NCBI GenBank assembly: GCA_965372385.1
Contig: CBDVCD010000240.1
Span: forward strand, 1-5,579
DNA: 5,579 bases
Origin: JASJBU01 sp965372385
GTDB taxonomy: Bacteria; Pseudomonadota; Gammaproteobacteria; Chromatiales; Chromatiaceae
Direction of reading: 5' to 3'
The position numbers were made by a program, and so were the translations under genes. Below the pieces are notes generated by a model. That model was given only the letters and a program-made list of their open reading frames with translations. It was not told the origin of the DNA and made no database searches. Below are positions 1 through 5,511 of the stretch, in pieces (position 1 is the first letter of the stretch; every line of letters begins with the position of its first letter).

Positions 1-65
1 GCTCTATTATGCATACTGGGGATACTATAGATTTAAACGGTGAATAACACATAACGAATAAGGTT

Positions 66-95
66 AGATTGTGAGAGCGAAGCGAACCACAATCT
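66..95. repeat. Intergenic inverted repeat with AGCGAAGCGAA loop
   Basis: A perfect 8-base inverted repeat (AGATTGTG at 66-73, CACAATCT at 88-95) encloses a 14-base loop containing AGCGAAGCGAA. Hairpins with this loop and a variable stem are, from memory, common dispersed intergenic elements in gammaproteobacteria. It lies 89 bases beyond the stop codon of the leftward dehydrogenase gene, so it could protect or end that transcript. No T-run follows on the minus strand, so it is not a textbook intrinsic terminator. The inverted repeat is seen directly; its membership of a repeat family is inference. Confidence 0.6.
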
Positions 96-97
96 TG

Positions 98-115
98 GAG
101 CCAGGGGCCAGGCTC
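98..115. repeat. Short GC-rich inverted repeat
   Basis: GAGCC (98-102) and GGCTC (111-115) form a 5-base stem around an 8-base loop. It sits two bases after the larger hairpin at 66-95 and before an AT-rich stretch (116-128). Together the two stems form a compact structured block downstream of the dehydrogenase. The stem is short and could be chance. I see no coding potential in positions 1-183. Confidence 0.3.
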
Positions 116-183
116 GAATATATTTGTAACTGTCAGAAATAGGTCCCTTTCGCTCATAGCAGATGTTGGATCGACTCGACTCC

Positions 184-1380
184 CTACATTCGCTCAACCA
201 ATATCGATTTGATCTCTTGATCAGTAAGTACAATTGGATTGGTTTTCATACTGCTACCACGCGACTGTGCAACTATCTGGTCAAGTTCTGATTCAGTCAC
301 ACCATGTTTTGCTAAACCTTCCAGCTTCAATTCCAGGGTCCACTGTTGTAACAGTTCAATCAATTTATGTAGTGCCTCAGCGGTAGAGCTAAAGCGTTGC
401 TGTAGCAAGATCTCAGCGACGCGAGCATAGCGCTCGAGGGCTGGGTTGTCCGGCTCTCGTTCGAGCATGGCATTGATATTGGTTTGGGTTGCAGTCGCGA
501 CCAAGGTACCGCAGACCACACCGTGGGGTATCGGATAAAACGCACCCAGGGGCGAGGCCAGTCCATGTACAGAACCGAGGCCGGTTTGCGCCAGGTTGAT
601 GCCGGAGATCAATGAGGCGTACGCCATCTGCTCCCGCGCTGTTGCATCGGCACCGGCGCTTCGATAGAGAGGGAGCAGGCCATCCCGTGCAGCCCGCAAA
701 CCGCTGATGCCCAAGGCATCGTTAAATACATTGGCTTTGCTGGAAACATAGGATTCAATGAGCTGGGTCAGGGCATCCATGCCATTGGCGGCGATCACTT
801 CGGGTGGACAGGTCGAGAGTAGATCGGGATCAACAATGGCCAGCTCCGCAACCAGTTGGTCATCACGGAATGATTTTTTAAATCCCTCTCTCCCCTGCTG
901 GCTCAGTACCGCATTTTTCGTCGCCTCACTGCCGGTACCCGCGGTTGTGGGTATCGCGATGAACGGAATAGCCGGACCCTGGTAACTGAGTTCAGGTCCA
1001 ACACCTTCCAGGAAATCCATCACCGACTGTTGCAGTTTCAGCAGACCGGCAATTGCCTTGGCGGCGTCCATGGCACTACCGCCACCGATTCCGAGCACAA
1101 CATCGATGCCATTTTTGGAAAATTCCCTGACGGCATCATCCACCATCGCTGGTGATGGCTCTCCGTCGATACGCAGGTGCGCATAAGAGACCCCGGTTGA
1201 GGTCAATTGGCCGAGCAGATCTCGCCAGCACTCGGAGTCTGGAAATGACCTGGCACCAGTGACGAGCAGGGCCCGTTTACCGAACTGTGATGTGATCTGT
1301 GCGGTACGCTTGAATCTGCCACTGCCAAATTCGATGCGTGGCAGGCGCGCAACGGAGAATGGATTGTAATGGCCGATCAT
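184..1380 (-). CDS. Iron-containing (group III) alcohol dehydrogenase
   Basis: This is a predicted cytoplasmic NAD(P)-dependent alcohol or aldehyde oxidoreductase of 398 residues, the usual full length for the family. Seen: an N-terminal nucleotide-binding half with GIGGGSAMDAAKA at 97-109, the PTTAGTGSEAT segment at 144-154, the metal-site helix GMDALTQLIE at 200-209, and HGLASPLGAFYPIPHG at 272-287. By alignment from memory with FucO of E. coli, the metal ligands are Asp202, His272 and His286; the second FucO ligand (His200 there) is Gln206 here, and the catalytic-pocket His267 is Ser276. The start ATG overlaps the stop of the upstream LsrG-like gene by four bases and has no good ribosome site of its own, so translational coupling is likely. 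The substrate cannot be read from the sequence; lactaldehyde, hydroxyketone or maleylacetate-type reductases are all possible. The family call is firm. Confidence 0.95.
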   Translation of the reverse strand: MIGHYNPFSVARLPRIEFGSGRFKRTAQITSQFGKRALLVTGARSFPDSECWRDLLGQLTSTGVSYAHLRIDGEPSPAMVDDAVREFSKNGIDVVLGIGGGSAMDAAKAIAGLLKLQQSVMDFLEGVGPELSYQGPAIPFIAIPTTAGTGSEATKNAVLSQQGREGFKKSFRDDQLVAELAIVDPDLLSTCPPEVIAANGMDALTQLIESYVSSKANVFNDALGISGLRAARDGLLPLYRSAGADATAREQMAYASLISGINLAQTGLGSVHGLASPLGAFYPIPHGVVCGTLVATATQTNINAMLEREPDNPALERYARVAEILLQQRFSSTAEALHKLIELLQQWTLELKLEGLAKHGVTESELDQIVAQSRGSSMKTNPIVLTDQEIKSILVERM

Positions 1381-1670
1381 GCGGGAAACAGTCCGTTGTA
1401 CGGAATGCCCTGGCGAGGTTTAGCCATCCAGTCGGCAACCGTCTCACGCCACTTGAGGTAGTGCTCGGTCTCCTTGTGCTTGGCGGCCTCCACCGCATCT
1501 TGGTAGGCCTCGTAGAGTACAAATCGTGTCGGATCATTCGAGGATTGCAGGAGATCAAAACGGCGGTTTCCCGGTTCTTTGATCGAGGACTCATGGTTCA
1601 GGCGTGAGGCTTGGATAAAATCGTCGATATGCTCCGGTTTTACCACGACCTGTACGATGGTGACTTGCAT
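1377..1670 (-). CDS. LsrG-like ABM-domain protein (putative isomerase or monooxygenase)
   Basis: A 97-residue protein with the ferredoxin-like ABM fold, normally a cytoplasmic dimer. It resembles E. coli LsrG, which isomerises the phosphorylated autoinducer-2 derivative: the start MQVTIVQVVVKPE, N25-H26 in helix 1, the segment GNRRFDLLQ at 34-42, YEAY at 53-56, HKETEHY at 65-71 and the C-terminal NGLFP at 92-96 all have counterparts in LsrG as I remember it. An AAGGG ribosome site lies 8 bases before the ATG (minus strand, 1679-1683). It is the first gene of a pair; its stop overlaps the start of the dehydrogenase (ATGA). No other lsr gene (kinase, transporter, thiolase) is visible, so autoinducer-2 breakdown is only one possibility. 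A quinol monooxygenase role or general carbonyl isomerisation are alternatives. Confidence 0.88.
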   Translation of the reverse strand: MQVTIVQVVVKPEHIDDFIQASRLNHESSIKEPGNRRFDLLQSSNDPTRFVLYEAYQDAVEAAKHKETEHYLKWRETVADWMAKPRQGIPYNGLFPA

Positions 1671-1678
1671 GATGGCTG

Positions 1679-1683
1679 CCCTT
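1679..1683 (-). promoter_or_regulatory. Ribosome binding site of the LsrG-like gene
   Basis: AAGGG on the minus strand, 8 bases before the ATG at 1670. It supports this start for the LsrG-like gene and marks it as the translational entry point of the two-gene operon. Confidence 0.6.
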
Positions 1684-1705
1684 ATCGGTTGAACAGACCA
1701 GATGG

Positions 1706-1718
1706 TAGCATTTTGCTA
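1706..1718. promoter_or_regulatory. Possible operator palindrome, TAGCA-TTT-TGCTA
   Basis: A perfect 5-base inverted repeat with a 3-base centre, 36-48 bases upstream of the LsrG-like start codon. The position suits an operator for the leftward operon or for the rightward genes. I found no convincing -35/-10 pair next to it on either strand, and a 13-base palindrome of this size can arise by chance. Confidence 0.25.
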
Positions 1719-1743
1719 ATGCCTGGGCATCAAGTCGGCTCCA

Positions 1744-1899
1744 ATGGTATTTCTGCCAGAAAACCAATCATGGTTTATGTTCGTAATCGAGCTGTGTATC
1801 CTTGGATGGATTCACGGCGTCCTCGCCAACCAGGGATATCTGTTGACCCTTATAGCGGGAACGATCGCATTGTTAAGTCAATCAAGAAACAGGTTATGA
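1744..1899 (+). CDS. Possible small hydrophobic protein, 51 residues
   Basis: An ATG at 1744 opens a 51-codon frame ending in TGA at 1897-1899. The frame is closed upstream by a TAA at 1717-1719. The product is hydrophobic, with two possible membrane segments (about residues 10-27, rich in F, V, I, L, W; and 31-45, rich in L, I, A) and a polar, basic end (SQSRNRL). Its stop overlaps the ATG of the next gene as ATGA, the arrangement expected for translational coupling. Against it: no good ribosome site precedes the ATG, an inner ATG at 1777 is equally possible, and an open frame of this length occurs by chance fairly often. I do not recognise a family. Confidence 0.3.
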   Translation: MVFLPENQSWFMFVIELCILGWIHGVLANQGYLLTLIAGTIALLSQSRNRL

Positions 1900-2231
1900 T
1901 CAGATTCCCCAACGCATTGCGTGACTGGCATTCAGACACGTTTCGTAACAGCCTGAAAAGTGAAATCGAGAACCTGCGAGCTGGCAGTCTGCCTTTGCTG
2001 TATGGCGTATCTCATGGTGGAGTGCCCGATGAGAGTGATATTTCGGCCACTGTTTTACGTGTGACCGATGATGGGAGGGTCATTCAAACCCATGTGGGCA
2101 TCTTCTTTACAGAGATACTCGCGGGTTGCAGTTGCGGCGATGAGCCGATGTCCATGCAGGGTTACTGTGAGATGCAGATCAGCATAGATAAAGCAACGGC
2201 TGAGGCTGAAATCAACCTAATACCCGGCTGA
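1896..2231 (+). CDS. Conserved-looking hypothetical protein with CxC motif
   Basis: A 111-residue, probably soluble protein beginning MIRFPNALRDW. The same frame is open back to an ATG at 1611. I chose 1896 because the longer form would run antisense through the 5' end of the LsrG-like gene, its extra residues look unlike a protein domain, and the protein-like part begins here. Seen: an amphipathic N-terminal helix (about 6-28), a Ser-His-Gly-Gly turn at 39-42, a beta-rich middle, then GIFFTEILAGCSCGDEP at 68-84 with Cys78 and Cys80, and Cys91 in YCEMQISIDKATAEAEI. The three cysteines could bind metal or form a disulfide. No signal peptide or membrane segment is visible. I have an impression of similar short hypothetical proteins in other gammaproteobacteria but can name no family. 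The ribosome site is weak (AGG only 2 bases upstream), compatible with coupling to an upstream frame. Confidence 0.7.
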   Translation: MIRFPNALRDWHSDTFRNSLKSEIENLRAGSLPLLYGVSHGGVPDESDISATVLRVTDDGRVIQTHVGIFFTEILAGCSCGDEPMSMQGYCEMQISIDKATAEAEINLIPG

Positions 2232-2232
2232 A

Positions 2233-2290
2233 GTCTCTCTGACGGTTGTGCATGGAAACAAGAGACATCAGATGAACAACTTACAGTCTC
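2233..2290 (+). other. Intergenic leader with competing short stems
   Basis: In the 86 bases between the CxC protein and the ATPase, GTCTC occurs at 2233-2237 and 2286-2290, and GAGAC at 2262-2266 can pair with either copy. The first stem extends to 6 bases (GTCTCT with AGAGAC, 2233-2238 and 2261-2266). This could form alternative hairpins in a leader RNA, but the stems are short and no T-run follows. No promoter stands out here. Confidence 0.2.
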
Positions 2291-2317
2291 ATTGCCTCAC
2301 TGGAATGGTGACACGCC

Positions 2318-5074
2318 ATGGCATCCTCTAATCAACGAGTAGATGAACCACAGACTAGCCCCCGGGTGGCTGAGTCGCAGTGGCACAGCAAGGAAACCGC
2401 CGCGGTCCTGCGGGAACTCGATGTGGATCACACCACTGGGCTGGATCGACAAGAGGTCCAACGACGTCTTAAGACCTACGGTTACAATGAGCTCGAACGG
2501 GTTGAAGGCATCTCGCTCCTTGCCCTGCTGCTGGGGCAGTTCCGTAATCTGCTGATCGTCGTCTTGCTCGGTGCGGCCGGGCTCTCCGCGATGGTCGGTG
2601 AAATCGTCGACGCGCTGATCATCCTCATCATCGTGTTGTTTTCGGCCCTGCTGGGTTTTGTTCAGGAGTATCGGGCGGAGCGTGCCGTCGACGCCTTGAA
2701 GCGCATGCTTGCCCCCACCGCACGGGTGCTGAGGGGCCGGCAGCCAGTGATGGTTTCCGCCAAGGAGCTGGTGCCCGGGGACGTCGTGCTGCTGGAGGCC
2801 GGTGACCGGGTCTCAGCCGACATCCGTCTGCTTGAAGTCTATGCCCTGCGTTGCGATGAGGCGCCGCTGACCGGTGAGTCCGCGCCGGTGGCCAAACAGA
2901 CGGGGACCTTGGCGCAAGATACCCCGATTCCGGAGCGAACCAATTCGCTCTTCGGGGGTACCACTATTACCTATGGGCGGGGCAGGGGGGTGGTGACGGA
3001 TACCGGCATGCGGAGTCAATTCGGCCGCATTGCGCTGGAGGTGGCGGCAGTGGAGGTGGATGAGACGCCCCTCGAAAAACGTACCCGGGAGATTGGCAAG
3101 TGGCTGGCTGTCGTCTCGCTCTCAGTCTGTGCCTTGGTGGTCGTGATCAGTCTGATCCGAGGGGCGATTTCGCACAGCCTCGATCTCGATTTCCTGCTCA
3201 CCATGATCATGTTCGCGGTCGCACTGGCGGTCGCCGCGGTGCCCGAGGCCCTGGCCGCTATCGTGACTGGCGCCCTCGCCATTGGTATGCACTCCATGGC
3301 CAAGCGGAATGCCCTGGTAAAACGTATGCCGGCGGTGGAGACCTTGGGTTCCACCACGGTGATCTGCTCAGACAAGACCGGCACCCTCACCCGGGGTGAG
3401 ATGACCATTCGTCGGATTCTGTGCGGTACCAGGACCATCGAGGTCACTGGGGCGGGTTATCTGCCGGAAGGGGAGTTGCAGTTGCCCAAGGACCTCCCGC
3501 AAGATGACCGTACCCTGCAGCTGCTGCTCCAGGGGGGCGTACTCTGCAACGATTCAGAGCTGCTCCAGGAGGCTGGCCAATGGATGATTCGGGGTGATCC
3601 CACGGAAGCTGCCTTCCTGGTACTGGCCGAAAAGGCCGGTATCAGCGTCAGCGATACCCGTGCCCGTCAGACAAGGTCTGGAGAGGTCCCTTTCAGCTCC
3701 GAGCGTAAACGTATGACCACTACACACCAGGGCAATGGGGATGTGGTCGCGTTCATGAAAGGTGCGCCGGAGGTGATCCTGGAGCGTTGCAGCCAAATCG
3801 CCGATGGCGACCAGGTACGGGGGCTCAGTGAAGCCGAGCGTGGGCTCATTCTGCAACAGAATGAGGCGATGGCCGGAGATGCGTTGCGGGTGCTGGCGTT
3901 GGCCTACCGCCAGCTTGCAGACCGGCCCATGCAAGACGCTGACGATCTGGAGTCGGAGATGGTGTTCCTGGGGCTCGTCAGCATGATGGATCCGCCCCGC
4001 GGTGAGGCCATGGAGTCCGTTGAGACCTGTAGACGGGTGGGCATACGGACGGTCATGATCACCGGTGACCACCAGTTGACCGCTACGGCGGTGGCCCATG
4101 AACTCGGCATCCACCGGGAGGGCGATCTGGTCGTCAGTGGTGAGCAACTGGCCGCCATGTCGGAAGAGGAACTCACACAGATCGTCGAGCGTGTAACCGT
4201 CTATGCCCGGGTCTCCCCGATGGACAAGCTCAAGATCGTGCGGGCGTGGAAGGCCAGGGGAGAGGTGGTGGCAATGACCGGTGACGGGGTCAACGATGCC
4301 CCGGCGCTCAAACACGCCGATATTGGGGTGGCGATGGGAATCACCGGCACGGACGTGGCCCGCGAAGCTGCGGACATGGTGCTTGCCGATGACAACTTTT
4401 CGACCATTGTGAATGCCATCCAGCAGGGGCGCTGGATCTACGACAACATCAAGAAGTATCTGGCCTATCTGCTCGAATCCAATATCGCCGAAGTGGTGGT
4501 CATCGGTGGTATCGTCCTGCTCATGGGGCCTGAGTTTCTACCCCTGCTGCCCGCTGCCATCCTCTACCTCAATCTGGCCACCGATGGACTGCCGGCCCTG
4601 GCCCTCGGTATCGCCCCCCCGGACCCGGACATCATGCAGCGCCCGCCCAGGCCACCCAACCAGAGCGTCTTCGATTGGGATGTCAAATCATTCATCCTGC
4701 GGGCGATGGTCATTGAAATTCCGGTCTACTACTGGATCTTCTTCAGCCACTCGGATGATTGGGAGCACGCCCGGACGATGCTGTTTTTCATGTTCGTGGG
4801 GGTGGAGTTCGTGATCGCCCTCAACTGCCGCTCGCTGGTCTTCAGCATCTTTGCCGTCCCGCCGCACAAGTGGTTGGTCATCGCCCTGGTCTGGGAATTG
4901 CTGCTTATCGCCCTCCTGGTGCAAATCCCCGCGGTCAGACAGGCCTTCGGCATTACACTCCCCTCTCTGGCCGATCTTGCGCTCATCTCCGCCATTGGCC
5001 TGATGGTGATGGCTGTCATCGAGGCCAGCAAGATACTGCTCAGGCGTTACCGGAAAACCGCAACGGCAGGCTGA
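2318..5074 (+). CDS. P2A-type (SERCA-like) cation-transporting ATPase, probably Ca2+
   Basis: A 918-residue inner-membrane ion pump that couples ATP hydrolysis to cation export, full length for bacterial P2 ATPases. Domains in order: N-terminal cation-ATPase domain (about 22-60), M1/M2 (about 74-115), actuator domain with TGES at 185-188, M3 (about 261-281), M4 with VPEAL at 308-312, phosphorylation site DKTGTLT at 352-358 (Asp352), nucleotide domain with FSSERKRM at 459-466 and KGAPE at 481-485, DPPR at 558-561, TGD at 582-584, TGDGVNDAP at 654-662, then M5-M10 to about 905. Candidate Ca2+ ligands matching SERCA from memory are Glu310 (M4), Asn722 and Glu725 (M5), Asn752, Thr755 and Asp756 (M6) and Glu830 (M8). 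The SERCA PEGLP of M4 reads PEALA here. GGTG lies 7 bases before the ATG, a modest ribosome site. G+C at third positions looks higher than in the upstream genes. Ca2+ is the best guess; Mn2+ or Na+ are not excluded. Confidence 0.95.
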   Translation: MASSNQRVDEPQTSPRVAESQWHSKETAAVLRELDVDHTTGLDRQEVQRRLKTYGYNELERVEGISLLALLLGQFRNLLIVVLLGAAGLSAMVGEIVDALIILIIVLFSALLGFVQEYRAERAVDALKRMLAPTARVLRGRQPVMVSAKELVPGDVVLLEAGDRVSADIRLLEVYALRCDEAPLTGESAPVAKQTGTLAQDTPIPERTNSLFGGTTITYGRGRGVVTDTGMRSQFGRIALEVAAVEVDETPLEKRTREIGKWLAVVSLSVCALVVVISLIRGAISHSLDLDFLLTMIMFAVALAVAAVPEALAAIVTGALAIGMHSMAKRNALVKRMPAVETLGSTTVICSDKTGTLTRGEMTIRRILCGTRTIEVTGAGYLPEGELQLPKDLPQDDRTLQLLLQGGVLCNDSELLQEAGQWMIRGDPTEAAFLVLAEKAGISVSDTRARQTRSGEVPFSSERKRMTTTHQGNGDVVAFMKGAPEVILERCSQIADGDQVRGLSEAERGLILQQNEAMAGDALRVLALAYRQLADRPMQDADDLESEMVFLGLVSMMDPPRGEAMESVETCRRVGIRTVMITGDHQLTATAVAHELGIHREGDLVVSGEQLAAMSEEELTQIVERVTVYARVSPMDKLKIVRAWKARGEVVAMTGDGVNDAPALKHADIGVAMGITGTDVAREAADMVLADDNFSTIVNAIQQGRWIYDNIKKYLAYLLESNIAEVVVIGGIVLLMGPEFLPLLPAAILYLNLATDGLPALALGIAPPDPDIMQRPPRPPNQSVFDWDVKSFILRAMVIEIPVYYWIFFSHSDDWEHARTMLFFMFVGVEFVIALNCRSLVFSIFAVPPHKWLVIALVWELLLIALLVQIPAVRQAFGITLPSLADLALISAIGLMVMAVIEASKILLRRYRKTATAG

Positions 5075-5132
5075 CCTAGAAAGGTTTTCACCACTCCCCA
5101 TCCATACTGGCTGCTCAGCGCTGGTTATCAAC

Positions 5133-5138
5133 TAGAAT
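5133..5138 (+). promoter_or_regulatory. Possible -10 element (TAGAAT)
   Basis: TAGAAT matches the -10 consensus at five of six positions and is preceded by C, as in sigma-S-type promoters. It lies about 80 bases before the YtxH-like start codon in an AT-rich patch (5125-5143). No good -35 hexamer is found 15-18 bases upstream, so this is only a candidate for separate transcription of the small gene. Confidence 0.25.
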
Positions 5139-5163
5139 TAATAGTGAGGCATGCGATTGGGCT

Positions 5164-5188
5164 GTTTCTCCATAGCCAGTGGAGAAAT
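5164..5188. promoter_or_regulatory. Hairpin in the leader of the YtxH-like gene
   Basis: TTTCTCCA (5165-5172) and TGGAGAAA (5180-5187) form a perfect 8-base stem with a 7-base loop, and a G-T pair at 5164/5188 extends it. It lies between the ATPase stop and the ribosome site of the small gene, ending 18 bases before GGAGGT. No T-run follows, so an intrinsic terminator for the ATPase is unlikely. A regulator-binding palindrome or an RNA stem that alters stability or translation fits better. Confidence 0.5.
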
Positions 5189-5206
5189 CCATTTCAAACA
5201 GATACT

Positions 5207-5212
5207 GGAGGT
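5207..5212 (+). promoter_or_regulatory. Strong ribosome binding site, GGAGGT
   Basis: GGAGGT ends 5 bases before the ATG at 5218. It is the best Shine-Dalgarno sequence in the window and fixes the start of the YtxH-like gene. It suggests that this small protein is made in quantity compared with the weakly led ATPase. Confidence 0.8.
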
Positions 5213-5217
5213 AGAGC

Positions 5218-5511
5218 ATGAGTGATCTGATGAGCTTCATCGGCGGTGCGGCGGTAGGCACCCTGGTCACCTACCTGAGCAAAAACGAAGAGGCCCGCAA
5301 GAAAGTCGAGCATTTTATCGATGGGATGGGAGAGGCCTTCACCGACTTTCTGCACCGGATGACCCCAGGTGCGGGGGAGAAAACCGCGGGTTCAGCACAG
5401 GAGCCAGATAAGGAAACCGTGGAAAAGGCCGCGCCGGTCAGGAAACCCCCCCGTCCCAGGCGGGCGGCAAAGGCGAAAAAGGTGATGCCGGAGGAGAAGT
5501 CGATCCACTGA
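5218..5511 (+). CDS. YtxH-like small membrane-anchored protein with basic tail
   Basis: A 97-residue protein. Residues 5-20 are short, hydrophobic and glycine-spaced (SFIGGAAVGTLVTYL; Gly9, Gly10, Gly14), suiting a membrane segment or glycine-zipper helix. Residues 22-47 form a charged amphipathic helix (KNEEARKKVEHFIDGM...). From about 50 on the chain is low-complexity, rich in Pro, Ala, Lys and Arg (KPPRPRRAAKAKK at 76-88), and probably disordered. This layout is like YtxH-type proteins. It follows the P-type ATPase by 143 bases on the same strand, with its own strong ribosome site and a hairpin in between. Small proteins with one N-terminal membrane helix and a charged tail (PacL, DUF1490) are encoded beside mycobacterial metal ATPases, so a helper role for the pump is a reasonable inference but not shown. 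There is no obvious metal-binding His/Cys cluster. A stress-related envelope protein is the alternative. Confidence 0.85.
   Translation: MSDLMSFIGGAAVGTLVTYLSKNEEARKKVEHFIDGMGEAFTDFLHRMTPGAGEKTAGSAQEPDKETVEKAAPVRKPPRPRRAAKAKKVMPEEKSIH

Noticed and set aside
142..152. AGGTCCCTTTC shared with positions 3684-3694
   Set aside because: An 11-base match is expected a few times by chance in a window of this size.
1611..1895. Longer N-terminal form (206 residues) of the CxC protein starting at 1611
   Set aside because: The first 60 bases run antisense through the LsrG-like gene, and the extra 95 residues show no domain-like pattern or codon bias. The recognisable protein begins at the ATG at 1896.
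2272..2331. 19-codon ORF overlapping the ATPase start, as a possible leader peptide
   Set aside because: Short, with no codon pattern typical of attenuation and only a weak AAGAGA ribosome site. It could easily be chance.
3016..3447. Long antisense frames inside the ATPase gene, including the 253-codon frame at 3554-4315
   Set aside because: These are mirror frames of a GC-rich gene with all P-type ATPase motifs intact on the plus strand.
5075..5221. Frame open from the ATPase stop to a TGA overlapping the YtxH-like start (ATGA)
   Set aside because: No ATG start; only a GTG at 5144 without a good ribosome site. About 49 codons without a stop is not rare, and the sequence does not look like a protein.
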